Below are positions 1-7,109 of a DNA stretch of 64,000 nt, in pieces. Positions within the stretch are counted from its first letter, which is position 1. Each line of letters begins with the position of its first letter. Under the pieces are notes generated by a model, which saw nothing but the letters and a program-made list of their open reading frames with translations, did not search any database and was not told the DNA's origin. Source of the stretch: Bifidobacterium platyrrhinorum (GTDB lineage Bacteria; Actinomycetota; Actinomycetes; Actinomycetales; Bifidobacteriaceae); contig NZ_WHZV01000006.1 in assembly GCF_010667645.1 (NCBI RefSeq), forward strand, positions 62,001-126,000, in the 5' to 3' direction. Position numbers and translations under genes: made by a program.

Positions 1-1145
1 TCCCACCACGTCGGCCCATCGATCTTTTCAAAGCGCACGGTGTCCAGATCGTCGTCCAGCGTGACGCGAACTGTGGTGATGCGCCCCAGTACCGATGCCG
101 AGCGGTTTTTCAGATCCGACTCGTCGTAGCAATCGCGTATCCCGACGTTCGACGTGAACACGATGCGGTCGAAGAAGGCGAAACCGTTCGCGTACCTCGC
201 CGTGAGCTGGGTTTGCGGCTCCCCCTCCCAGAACTCGAGGAGCTGGGACATGCCGGGTTTTTTGTCGCGGTTGAATTCGTTCCAGATCAGCGTGCGCTGC
301 TGGTCGTACATATCCCATGGATGCCATGTCCCATCCGGCCCGCGATTCGGCACGATGTAGAACGGCAGCTTGCGACGCTTGGCGTATGCCTTCGCGTAGA
401 GGCTTTTGCCCACGCGCCCGTCTCCGATGAGATACAGCATCTGCACGTCCCGGTAGCTGTTGGAGCGCTCGTATTGCCCGGCGGCGTATGCGTCTTTCAG
501 CTCCTTTGCGTAGGGGGCGAGATCCACATTCTGGGCGATCAGCGTCAAGGGGTTCGTGCCGTCGAATGCGGTTTGCCGGGCGGCCTGCCTGTCGGTCAGA
601 TCCGTGCGCTTGCCTTGGCCGTCGAACGAGAATCCCTCGCTTTGCCAAGGACCTGCGATACGGGTGTCGAGTTTCGAGCAGTACCGGGCGACGGCCTCCT
701 TCCCGCGTTGCACGTTGTCGATATGGGCCTGCGTGGGAAACAGCTTCGCGAAAGACCCCATGCGCATCTGAGGCGTATAGAAGCAAAAATGATAGTGCTG
801 AAGCCCCTGGTACAACCCATCGGTTCCGTACAGCCATTGGACGGGGTTCCCTTCCGGATCCACGGTTCCCTCCGGCGCTTTCGGACGGTTCCCCTCGTTC
901 TCTTCGAAGCGCTTGCCGGTGCCCTCCTCCATCTGGCCTATGTATGACCATCCGGGGCGTTTCGCGACGTCGGTCAGTATCGTCGGGTCACGATTCACGT
1001 ACTTCGCGGGGATGGTGACCATCCAGCATCTCGAACGGGGATGCGCGGCAATGTTGTTCAGCTTGCGCACCTTTTCCTTGTCCGGGTAGCGGATCTTGCG
1101 GACGAACGAGATAGTCTTCCCGGTGTCGGTGGATATGTCCGTCAT
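1..1145 (-). CDS. CRESS-type replication initiator (HUH endonuclease + SF3 helicase), 3' end outside window
   Basis: Reading from ATG at 1145 gives 381 residues open to the window edge. The N-terminal half has the rolling-circle HUH nuclease motifs: a beta-strand WMVTIP (41-46), the metal site HYH (117-119) and the one-tyrosine catalytic motif YCSK (155-158). The C-terminal half has superfamily 3 helicase motifs: Walker A GDGRVGKS (241-248), a Walker B-like strand TLIWNEF (285-291) and motif C FTSN (330-333). This pairing defines Reps of CRESS-DNA viruses and related bacterial plasmids; such genes are known from bifidobacteria (for example plasmid p4M of B. pseudocatenulatum). It would nick and unwind an origin, probably the iteron region just upstream. 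All visible motifs are intact, so the gene looks functional. The arginine-finger region lies beyond the window. Integrated plasmid or phage-like island is my inference. Confidence 0.88.
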   Translation of the reverse strand, partial: MTDISTDTGKTISFVRKIRYPDKEKVRKLNNIAAHPRSRCWMVTIPAKYVNRDPTILTDVAKRPGWSYIGQMEEGTGKRFEENEGNRPKAPEGTVDPEGNPVQWLYGTDGLYQGLQHYHFCFYTPQMRMGSFAKLFPTQAHIDNVQRGKEAVARYCSKLDTRIAGPWQSEGFSFDGQGKRTDLTDRQAARQTAFDGTNPLTLIAQNVDLAPYAKELKDAYAAGQYERSNSYRDVQMLYLIGDGRVGKSLYAKAYAKRRKLPFYIVPNRGPDGTWHPWDMYDQQRTLIWNEFNRDKKPGMSQLLEFWEGEPQTQLTARYANGFAFFDRIVFTSNVGIRDCYDESDLKNRSASVLGRITTVRVTLDDDLDTVRFEKIDGPTWW

Positions 1146-1190
1146 GTCGTTTTCCTTCCCGCCCCGTGGAGTTGCCGCTTCACGGGGCGT

Positions 1191-1300
1191 TTTTGTCACA
1201 GAAGTGGATTTGTCACAGAGGTGGAACTGTTTTGTCACAGAAGTTGGAATGGCCCGCGAGGCCAATGTTTCCAACGGTTTTGAGGTTTTGTCACAGAAGT
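1191..1300. repeat. Four iteron-like direct repeats upstream of rep
   Basis: The core TTTGTCACAGAAGT occurs four times in the same orientation, with TGTCACAG at 1194, 1211 (variant GAGGT after the core), 1233 and 1289. Spacings are 17, 22 and 56 bp. They lie 50-155 bp upstream of the rep start codon, where iterons bound by a Rep protein are normally found. The fourth copy runs into CCCCTATAGTACTGG, a possible nick region. Confidence 0.7.
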
Positions 1301-1321
1301 TCCCCTATAGTACTGGCGCTC

Positions 1322-1387
1322 GGCCGCATTCGCGGCCTCCCGTCTGCGCCCCCCTTCGGGGGCTTGACCCCCGCGCGAGCGCGGGGG
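1322..1387. other. Cluster of three stem-loops, candidate rolling-circle origin or terminator
   Basis: Three perfect hairpins follow one another: GGCCGC/GCGGCC at 1322-1337 with a 4-nt loop, GCCCCC/GGGGGC at 1348-1363 with a TTC-centred loop, and CCCCCGCGC/GCGCGGGGG at 1368-1387. They sit between the iterons and the small HTH gene. They could be part of the double-strand origin or simply terminate the upstream operon before rep. Confidence 0.5.
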
Positions 1388-1407
1388 CCAGCCGGGGAAC
1401 TTCTTCG

Positions 1408-1605
1408 CTACCGCCCCTGCCGGTAGGACGCACGCCACGAGAGCGCGTCCGCGAGCCGATACCAATACCGGCCCGAGGCTCGTTTCACCGACTCGCGGAA
1501 GACCCCGCGCGAGGTCAGGTAGGCCACGGTCGAGTCGGAGCATTCCCCCAACGCGGCCATGTCGGATTGTGAGATGTATGGTTCCCCGTCAATCAGTCGC
1601 ATCAT
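1408..1605 (-). CDS. Small HTH-like (excisionase/MerR-like) DNA-binding protein
   Basis: A 65-residue protein read from ATG 1605, chosen because GGGAGG lies 8 nt upstream; the GTG at 1614 is too close to that Shine-Dalgarno. The sequence contains ISQSDMAALGECSDSTV followed by a wing-like GRYWYRLADALSW, the pattern of helix-turn-helix proteins of the excisionase/MerR type. It overlaps the end of the preceding membrane-peptide gene by 17 nt, so the two are probably translationally coupled. Likely a regulator or replication accessory of the Rep element. It could also be a copy-control protein. The exact family is unassigned. Confidence 0.6.
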   Translation of the reverse strand: MMRLIDGEPYISQSDMAALGECSDSTVAYLTSRGVFRESVKRASGRYWYRLADALSWRASYRQGR

Positions 1606-1759
1606 CGTTCTCACCTCCCCTCATTGCTCGTTCCCGTTCGCGATCGTGGTTCCAAGCTTCGGTCAGTTCGCGGGCGAAGATACCCACAAAAAGGGCGACG
1701 GCCACGCTCCATACCGGCGCGCTCGTGGACGTGGCCCATTCCAGCAGTTCATGCATCAT
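1589..1759 (-). CDS. Small single-pass membrane protein of the Rep element
   Basis: A 56-residue protein from the first of two ATGs at 1759. The start overlaps the TGA of the upstream reading frame (1758-1756) as ATGA, which fixes this start rather than the longer open frame. Residues about 13-31 (APVWSVAVALFVGIFAREL) form one hydrophobic segment, followed by a charged tail rich in Arg and Glu. Function unknown; short membrane peptides are common in small bifidobacterial plasmids and phage-like elements. Confidence 0.55.
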   Translation of the reverse strand: MMHELLEWATSTSAPVWSVAVALFVGIFARELTEAWNHDRERERAMRGGENDDATD

Positions 1760-2072
1760 CGGGCCGTCTTCCCGTCTTGCGCAGCCCGCGCCTCGGCGCG
1801 TTCCCGTTTCCATCGCTGGTAGCCGTCCTGAGAGACCTCGATACGGCCCGCACGCGCGGATCCATCTCCTCCTCCGTCCAGTCCTCCAGCTTGTCGGAGT
1901 TCGTCACGTCCAGCGGTTTCTGCTGGGCCTGCAACCGGGCCAGTTCCCGGCGTATCGCTAGATCCACCATCTTCGAGATGGTCATGCCCGGCGTCGCCGC
2001 CGCCCACATCCGCAAAGCCGAATACACCCCCGGCTCCAGCCAAGCCTTCACGGCCCGTTTCCTTCCGCTCAT
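1749..2072 (-). CDS. Ribbon-helix-helix-like DNA-binding protein, possible frameshift near C terminus
   Basis: 107 residues from ATG 2072, with AAGGAG 8 nt upstream. The N-terminal ~55 residues (AVKAWLEPGVYSALRMW, then MTISKMVDLAIRRELARL) fit a ribbon-helix-helix fold of the CopG/Arc type, common in plasmid copy control and partition. After about residue 75 (EEEMDPRVRA) the frame becomes unconvincing. The overlapping frame instead reads GRIEVSQDGYQRWKRERAEA and ends in an ATGA coupling with the next gene. One lost or slipped base near 1835-1845 would join the two. I cannot tell a programmed slip from a mutation or sequencing error. Confidence 0.6.
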   Translation of the reverse strand: MSGRKRAVKAWLEPGVYSALRMWAAATPGMTISKMVDLAIRRELARLQAQQKPLDVTNSDKLEDWTEEEMDPRVRAVSRSLRTATSDGNGNAPRRGLRKTGRRPDDA

Positions 2073-2163
2073 AGCGGAGTCTCCTTCCGTCCATCCAAAG
2101 CATCAGCCAAACCGTCAGGCCCAGCTGAAACGTCACATCCAATGCGAGGAACGCGAGTATCAT
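1756..2163 (-). CDS. Overlapping ORF: N-terminal membrane peptide, then frame shared with the RHH gene
   Basis: The ATG at 2163 overlaps the stop of the preceding gene as ATGA, and its own TGA (1758-1756) overlaps the next start, also as ATGA. The first ~25 residues (MILAFLALDVTFQLGLTVWL and on) are a convincing membrane segment. The next ~70 are Gly/Ala-rich sequence read out of frame across the RHH gene, and the last ~30 (SQDGYQRWKRERAEA) look like real protein again. Most likely this is a short membrane peptide whose stop is lost, plus the displaced tail of the RHH gene. Low confidence that the full 135 residues are made. Confidence 0.35.
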   Translation of the reverse strand: MILAFLALDVTFQLGLTVWLMLWMDGRRLRYERKETGREGLAGAGGVFGFADVGGGDAGHDHLEDGGSSDTPGTGPVAGPAETAGRDELRQAGGLDGGGDGSARAGRIEVSQDGYQRWKRERAEARAAQDGKTAR

Positions 2164-2528
2164 CGGGAAGCCTCCCATCGCATCTCGCGGATTTCCTCGC
2201 GTTTCTCCTGCCGCCATTCACGCTCGATCTGCTCGGCGAGTGAATCGCGGGTTTCGCCATCGGTCAGCATCTGCTCCTGCATGCGGCGGATCTCGGTCAT
2301 GCCACGGCGCATCAGACCGACGTTGAAGGCGATCGCCACGGGGTCGAAAAGCACGCCATCGGCAATGCAGGCATCGAGGGGGCGAAGCCCAGCAGGCCCC
2401 CACAAACCTTCCACGGCAACGGGCTTGTTGCCGAAATAGGCCCACAGCCGGGTGTACTCGGGCAGATCCATGCCCGTGCCTTGCAGGGCCTCAGCCAGAG
2501 GCACAACGCCATCGGGAATAGCCATCAT
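2160..2528 (-). CDS. Hypothetical protein of the Rep element
   Basis: 122 residues. The start is taken at ATG 2528 (followed by a second ATG) because AAGGAG sits 3-9 nt upstream; the longer frame to 2567 lacks a site. The sequence is mixed alpha with acidic and basic stretches (MRRGMTEIRRMQEQMLTDGE, then REWRQEKREEIREMRWEASR), giving a likely coiled or helical C-terminal half. No family recognised. It is the second gene of the minus-strand element operon and couples by ATGA to the next frame. Confidence 0.6.
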   Translation of the reverse strand: MMAIPDGVVPLAEALQGTGMDLPEYTRLWAYFGNKPVAVEGLWGPAGLRPLDACIADGVLFDPVAIAFNVGLMRRGMTEIRRMQEQMLTDGETRDSLAEQIEREWRQEKREEIREMRWEASR

Positions 2529-2598
2529 CAGCTCCTTCCAACGGGGAGGGGGCCAGCCGACCACCAATCAAGACCGCCCCCCCTCAAATCGGATTCCG

Positions 2599-2964
2599 TC
2601 ACTTGCCGGGGTTCGCATCCACAGGAGCGAGATCCTCGACGATCACCGACCACGCGAGCCGATTCGAGCGATTGACGTAGGGCGTGAGAATGACACGCCC
2701 CGTGGGCTTGAGTTCGACCAACTGCGGCCAATCCCTCACGCTGAAGGACTTGACGGACACGTTCTGAACGACGGCCCACGAGCCATCCTTCTGAAGCGCC
2801 TTCACGGCGAGGTTGCCGAGCTGATGAACCTCCTTGCCCTCGTACAGCTTGGGCTTGTCGCCATCCATCTGGACGGGCGCATCAGCGCAGGACGCAAGGG
2901 CGATGAAACGGAGAGCAGTAGCGACCTCGGTAGCGGAGGAGGTCAGGCGAGAGAAGCTTGCCAT
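2599..2964 (-). CDS. Hypothetical protein, first gene of the Rep-element operon
   Basis: 121 residues from ATG 2964, preceded by AGAAAGGTG at suitable spacing; the longer frame back to 3132 crosses a hairpin region and has no ribosome site. Sequence features are GKEVHQLGNLAVKALQKDG and VQNVSVKSFSVRDWPQLVEL. This suggests a small beta-rich single-domain protein, with no signal peptide or membrane span. Family not recognised. A single-stranded-DNA-binding role would suit a rolling-circle element but is speculation. Confidence 0.6.
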   Translation of the reverse strand: MASFSRLTSSATEVATALRFIALASCADAPVQMDGDKPKLYEGKEVHQLGNLAVKALQKDGSWAVVQNVSVKSFSVRDWPQLVELKPTGRVILTPYVNRSNRLAWSVIVEDLAPVDANPGK

Positions 2965-3075
2965 GGTAGACACCTTTCTGTTCTGTGTACGCCTACGGGC
3001 GTTTCCCGTATGACACTTGGGGAATATCGGAGAGAGGCGTATTCCGAAAACCCCGGTACAACGAGGAAAACGCCA

Positions 3076-3101
3076 AAATCCGCCCTTCGACGGACGGATT
3101 T
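3076..3101. promoter_or_regulatory. Inverted repeat upstream of the Rep-element operon
   Basis: AAATCCGCCC (3076-3085) faces GGACGGATTT (3092-3101) across 6 nt, with one G-T type mismatch. It lies about 110 nt ahead of the first gene of the element, so it could be an operator for the RHH- or HTH-like protein or part of a terminator. Confidence 0.4.
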
Positions 3102-3264
3102 CGGAAATGTGAGATACATCACACAAATTCAAAAACGACGGCCTCGCGGGCCAACGCTACGCGCAAAATCAGACGTTCATAGGGTCGTTTTGTATTCTGA
3201 TACGCCGAAAAGCCGCGTCATTGCAACAAATCATCAGAACCCGGCATGCTCCACCCCTACAGGC

Positions 3265-3302
3265 GAAGGCCCGCGGAATCCCGATTGATTCCGCGGGCCT
3301 TC
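3265..3302. terminator. Strong palindromic hairpin, probable bidirectional terminator
   Basis: A perfect 16-bp stem GAAGGCCCGCGGAATC (3265-3280) with loop CCGATT and its complement at 3287-3302. It lies between the plasmid-like block and the chromosomal gene at 3608, and may mark the island boundary. Confidence 0.6.
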
Positions 3303-3351
3303 GTCGTCTCGCAATGATGCCGGACAAGGCCGGCGCGGATTCAGGGTGCAA

Positions 3352-3444
3352 AACACCCGTTATTCCCGATCTACAGCGTCAAATGAATGATCCAAGGCCC
3401 CGAATCCGGGTATTTGACGCTGCAAAAAGCCGATAACGGGTGTT
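3352..3444. repeat. 33-bp imperfect inverted repeat with 27-nt loop
   Basis: Left arm 3352-3384 begins AACACCCGTTAT and ends GCGTCAAAT. The right arm 3412-3444 is its near complement (ATTTGACGC at one end, GATAACGGGTGTT at the other), with mismatches only in the middle. The arms carry GTCAAA/TTTGAC half-sites like those in the adjacent promoter palindromes. Could be a large operator, a terminator or the remnant of a small mobile element. Confidence 0.6.
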
Positions 3445-3468
3445 CGAGGCGGCAGAACACCCACTGTT

Positions 3469-3528
3469 TTGACACAGCGTCAATTTCAGTCCTACAATAG
3501 GGCACGAGAGAAATTGACATCATGTCAA
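3469..3528 (+). promoter_or_regulatory. Promoter with two flanking palindromic operators
   Basis: TTGACA (3469-3474) and TACAAT (3493-3498) are separated by 18 bp, a good housekeeping-type promoter for the gene at 3608. The -35 is embedded in the near-palindrome TTGACACAGCGTCAA (3469-3483). A perfect 15-bp palindrome TTGACATCATGTCAA (3514-3528) lies just past the expected start point. The two centres are 45 bp apart, which suggests repression by a dimer binding both sites. Confidence 0.65.
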
Positions 3529-3607
3529 AAAATGGCGTCGCATGACACCGCGCGGACCAACGGAGGACCGCCCGCCGCACGCGACGCCATGCAAGGAAAG
3601 GACAGTC

Positions 3608-4582
3608 ATGCTGTTTCAGGTCTATGGCGACAACGCCGTCTACCAGTGGATCGGATGGATCCTCGTCTTCTGCTGCCTCATCGGCGCGAACGAACTCGCA
3701 CGACGCACGAAAACCGGCGGCGTGATCGCCTTCCTCGTCGTGCCGGCGATCCTCACCGTGTACTTCGTGACCATCTACACGGCCGCCGCGATGGGCGCCG
3801 ACTGGGCGCTCAACAACCCCACCTACGTGCACATGACCAGCTGGTTCCACTACGCGAAGCTGTACGCCGCCACCGCCGGCTGCATCGGCTTCATGGCGCT
3901 CAAATACAAGTGGGGCAGCATCGGCAAATCCGAATGGTTCAAGTGCTTCCCGTTCGTGATCGTCGCCATCAACATCCTCATCGCCGTCGTCTCCGACTTC
4001 GAATCCGCCATCCGCGCGTGGGGCACCACGTGGGTGTCCACCGAAGGCGTGACGCTCATGGGCGGCTGGCACAACGTGTTCAACGGCGTGGCCGGCATCC
4101 TCAACATCGCCTGCATGACCGGCTGGTTCGGCATCTACGTGTCCAAGAAGAAGCAGGACATGCTCTGGCCGGACATGACGTGGGTGTTCATCGTCGCCTA
4201 CGACCTGTGGAACTTCTGCTACACGTACAACTGCCTGCCCACCCACTCCTGGTACTGCGGCCTCGCGCTGCTGCTCGCCCCGACCGTCGCCAACGCGATC
4301 TGGAACAAGGGCGGATGGATCCAGAACCGCGCCAACACGCTCGCCATCTGGTGCATGTTCGCGCAGGTGTTCCCGATGTTCCAGGACTACTCGGTGTTCT
4401 CCACCCAGTCGGTGAACAACCCGAACGTGAACCTCACGGTCTCGCTCATCGCGCTCGTCGCCAACGTGCTCGCGCTCGGCTACATCCTCGTGCGCGCGAA
4501 GAGGCAGGGCGTCAACCCGTGGACGCACGAGGTGTTCAAGGGCACCAAGGACTATGAGCAGGCCATCGCCCGCGCGGCGTGA
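3608..4582 (+). CDS. Multi-pass membrane protein, DUF5692-like
   Basis: 324 residues from ATG 3608, chosen for AGGAAAGGA about 8 nt upstream rather than the longer open frame to 3542. The protein has roughly nine hydrophobic spans rich in Trp and Tyr, for example LVFCCLIGANELARRT near the N terminus and WVFIVAYDLWNFCYTYN in the middle. No signal peptide, enzyme motif or transporter signature is visible. It resembles an uncharacterised bifidobacterial membrane family annotated DUF5692; the name is from memory. It stands alone behind a promoter with twin palindromes and before a strong terminator, so it is a tightly regulated monocistronic gene of unknown function. Confidence 0.75.
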   Translation: MLFQVYGDNAVYQWIGWILVFCCLIGANELARRTKTGGVIAFLVVPAILTVYFVTIYTAAAMGADWALNNPTYVHMTSWFHYAKLYAATAGCIGFMALKYKWGSIGKSEWFKCFPFVIVAINILIAVVSDFESAIRAWGTTWVSTEGVTLMGGWHNVFNGVAGILNIACMTGWFGIYVSKKKQDMLWPDMTWVFIVAYDLWNFCYTYNCLPTHSWYCGLALLLAPTVANAIWNKGGWIQNRANTLAIWCMFAQVFPMFQDYSVFSTQSVNNPNVNLTVSLIALVANVLALGYILVRAKRQGVNPWTHEVFKGTKDYEQAIARAA

Positions 4583-4622
4583 TGCCTAGGTGCATCACCG
4601 CTTTATAGGCACCCATACGAAG

Positions 4623-4658
4623 AAGCCCGGAATACGGTCCATGCCGTATTCCGGGCTT
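4623..4658 (+). terminator. Intrinsic terminator hairpin
   Basis: A 15-bp perfect stem AAGCCCGGAATACGG/CCGTATTCCGGGCTT with a 6-nt loop, 40 nt after the stop of the membrane protein gene and before the convergent gnd gene. Confidence 0.75.
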
Positions 4659-4736
4659 GTATCATGCCGGCGCTGGGCGTTCCCCGGCGATCGACCTGAA
4701 GCCTGGAGCCTGGAGACAACCCGACGCCGGTACGGC

Positions 4737-5612
4737 TTAGGCCTTGGTCACGTGGCCGCCGAACTGGGCGCGCATCGTGGAGACGACGCGCAGCGTGTCG
4801 TCGCCGCCGCCGCGCGAGGTCTGGCGGGCGTACAGCGCGGCCGCGGTGGCCGGGGTGGGCACGCCGAGTTCGAGCGCCGCCTCGATCATCCACTTGGCCT
4901 CGCCGGACTCGTTGGCGACCGGCGGCATCGATTCGAGCGTCGGATCGTCCTTGAACGCGTTGGCGAGCAGGTCGAGCAGCCAGGATCCGACGACGGAACC
5001 GGACTTCCACGAGGTCATCACGGCGGCCGGATCGTCGATGAGATCGGAGCGGACCATCGTGGCGAAGCCCTCGCCGAACGCCTGCATCATGCCGTATTCG
5101 ATGCCGTTGTGCACCATCTTGGCGAAGTGTCCGCCGCCGACCGGGCCGGCGAGCACGAGACCGTGGTCGTCGTTCGGCTTCAGGGTCTCGTAGATCGGGC
5201 GCATGAACTCGAAGTCCTCCTTCGAGCCGCCGACCATGAGCGCGTAGCCGCGGTCGATGCCCCACACGCCGCCGGACACGCCGCAGTCCATGAAGCGGAT
5301 GCCCAGGCGCCCGAGCTCCTCGGCATGGCGGGCGTCGTCCACGTAGCGGGTGTTGCCGCCGTCGACGATCATGTCGCCGGCCTCGAGCAGCTCGCCCAGG
5401 CGGGTGATGGTGTCGTCGGTCGGCTTGCCGGCCGGGACCATGACCCATACGACGCGCGGGGCGTCGAGCGCGGCGACCAGCGCCTCGAGCGAATCGACGT
5501 CGCGGCCCGAGTCGGGGGACATGTCGTAGCCGACCACCTGGTGGCCGCCGGCCGTGAGACGCTTGGCCATGTTGCCGCCCATGCGGCCGAGTCCGATCAT
5601 TCCGATCTGCAT
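4737..5612 (-). CDS. gnd: 6-phosphogluconate dehydrogenase, decarboxylating (short GntZ/YqeC-like form)
   Basis: Oxidises and decarboxylates 6-phosphogluconate to ribulose 5-phosphate in the cytosol. 291 residues from ATG 5612 (AAAGGA 9 nt upstream). An N-terminal Rossmann fold opens with MIGLGRMGGNM. Further family motifs are the substrate-binding DCGVSGGVWG and GPVGGGHFAKMVHNGIEYG, in which K and H are the catalytic region. The length (about 300) fits the short, usually NAD-preferring class rather than the 470-residue pentose-pathway enzyme; cofactor choice is inferred. It is the last gene of a gluconokinase-permease-dehydrogenase run, which places it in gluconate catabolism feeding the bifid shunt. 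Confidence 0.9.
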   Translation of the reverse strand: MQIGMIGLGRMGGNMAKRLTAGGHQVVGYDMSPDSGRDVDSLEALVAALDAPRVVWVMVPAGKPTDDTITRLGELLEAGDMIVDGGNTRYVDDARHAEELGRLGIRFMDCGVSGGVWGIDRGYALMVGGSKEDFEFMRPIYETLKPNDDHGLVLAGPVGGGHFAKMVHNGIEYGMMQAFGEGFATMVRSDLIDDPAAVMTSWKSGSVVGSWLLDLLANAFKDDPTLESMPPVANESGEAKWMIEAALELGVPTPATAAALYARQTSRGGGDDTLRVVSTMRAQFGGHVTKA

Positions 5613-5658
5613 TTCAAGATTTCCTTTCACAGCGGTGTGGGTTGGGTGGGATGGGGCG

Positions 5659-6987
5659 TCACAGGACGAGGGAGAGGAGCATGACGCAGCCGAGGCCGAC
5701 GACGGAGAGCACGGTCTCCATCAGGGACCAGGTCTTCAGGGTCTGCGAGACGGTCATGCCGAAGTATTCCTTGACGAGCCAGAAGCCGGCGTCGTTGAGA
5801 TGGGAGAAGAACACGGAACCGGCGCCGATGGCGAGCACGAGCAGCGCCAGGTGGGTCGGGCTCATGCCCTGCGCGAGCGGCACCATGATGCCGGAGGCGG
5901 TCACGGTGGCGACGGTCGCGGAACCGGTGGCAAGGCGGATGAGCACGGCGACCAGCCAGCCGGCGATGAGCGGGTTCATCGCGGATTCGGTGATGCCGTT
6001 GGCGATCACGTCGTCGATGCCGGAGTCGACGAGGGTCTGCTTGAATCCGCCGCCGGCGGCCACGATGAACACGATGCCGGCCACGGAGGCGAAGGACTTG
6101 CCGACCTCGCCGTTGATGAACTCGCGGGTGCGGCCCTGCATGAAGCCGAGCAGGACCATCGCGACGACGGCGGTGATGAACAGGGCGGTGAGCGGCGTGC
6201 CGATGAAGACGAGCGTGCGGCCCCACGCGGTTTCGGTCTGGCCGGTCAGGTCGACGACGGACGCGGCGAGCATGAGCACGACGGGCAGGAGGATCACGGT
6301 CATCGCCTGGGCGAAGGAGGGGCGCTTGGATTCGTCCTTGACGGCCTCCTTCTCGGCCGCCTGCTCGGGCGCCTGGATCGGCACCCACTTGGCCATGATG
6401 CGGCCCATGAGCGGGCCGGAGATGATGACTGTCGGCACGGCGACGAGCAGGCCGAGGCCGAGGGTGACGCCGAGGTTCGCGTTGAGCGCGGAGATCGCGA
6501 CCAGCGGGCCGGGGTGCGGCGGCACGAACGCGTGCAGCGTGGACAGGCCGGCGAGGGCGGGGATGCCGAGCAGGACGACGGGCATCTTGGCGCGGCGCGC
6601 GGCGAACAGGACCACCGGGATGAGGATGACGACGCCGACCTCGAAGAACATCGGGATGCCGACGATGAACGCGATGAGCGCCATCGCCCACGGCAGCATC
6701 TGCAATGGCGTCTTCGCCATGATCGTGTCGACGATCACGTCGGCGCCGCCGGAGGCGAACAGGAGGGTGCCGACGATCGCGCCGAAGCCGATGAGCAGGC
6801 CGACGTTGGAGACGGTCGAGCCGACGCCGGCGGTGAAGCTGTTCCACGATTCGTCGAACGGGACGCCGGCGCACACGGCCATGACGAACGAGCCGACCAT
6901 GAGGGAGATGAACGGATGGACCTTGGCCACGGCGATGAGCAGCACGATGGCCGCGATGCCGACGATGGCCGCGATGATGAGATTCAT
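5659..6987 (-). CDS. gntP: Gluconate permease, GntP family
   Basis: 442 residues, hydrophobic throughout with about 12-14 predicted membrane spans. Family hallmarks include NVGLLIGFGAIVGTLLFASG, GIPMFFEVGVVILIPVV and HAFVPPHPGPLVAISAL. GntP proteins import gluconate with protons. The gene lies between gntK and gnd, 46 nt before gnd, so uptake, phosphorylation and oxidation are encoded together. The gap of 122 nt to gntK could hold an extra promoter, but none is obvious. Confidence 0.92.
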   Translation of the reverse strand: MNLIIAAIVGIAAIVLLIAVAKVHPFISLMVGSFVMAVCAGVPFDESWNSFTAGVGSTVSNVGLLIGFGAIVGTLLFASGGADVIVDTIMAKTPLQMLPWAMALIAFIVGIPMFFEVGVVILIPVVLFAARRAKMPVVLLGIPALAGLSTLHAFVPPHPGPLVAISALNANLGVTLGLGLLVAVPTVIISGPLMGRIMAKWVPIQAPEQAAEKEAVKDESKRPSFAQAMTVILLPVVLMLAASVVDLTGQTETAWGRTLVFIGTPLTALFITAVVAMVLLGFMQGRTREFINGEVGKSFASVAGIVFIVAAGGGFKQTLVDSGIDDVIANGITESAMNPLIAGWLVAVLIRLATGSATVATVTASGIMVPLAQGMSPTHLALLVLAIGAGSVFFSHLNDAGFWLVKEYFGMTVSQTLKTWSLMETVLSVVGLGCVMLLSLVL

Positions 6988-7109
6988 GGGATGTTCCTTG
7001 CAGTCATTGGAAGGATGGTCTGTTTGTCCGGCTCACCGCGATGGACCGGGTCGAGCCATGGGGCCGCACGCCAGGCGTTGCGTTGCGGGATGGGGGAGCG
7101 GGGAGGAGG

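Noticed and set aside
28-951. 307-residue Arg-rich frame on the minus strand and several plus-strand frames over the same bases
   Set aside because: They are other-frame readings of the Rep gene; the true Rep frame runs off the window edge and carries all the catalytic motifs.
3121-3350. tRNA or integrase attachment site at the edge of the plasmid-like block
   Set aside because: No cloverleaf could be formed, and no second copy of a border repeat is visible in the window.
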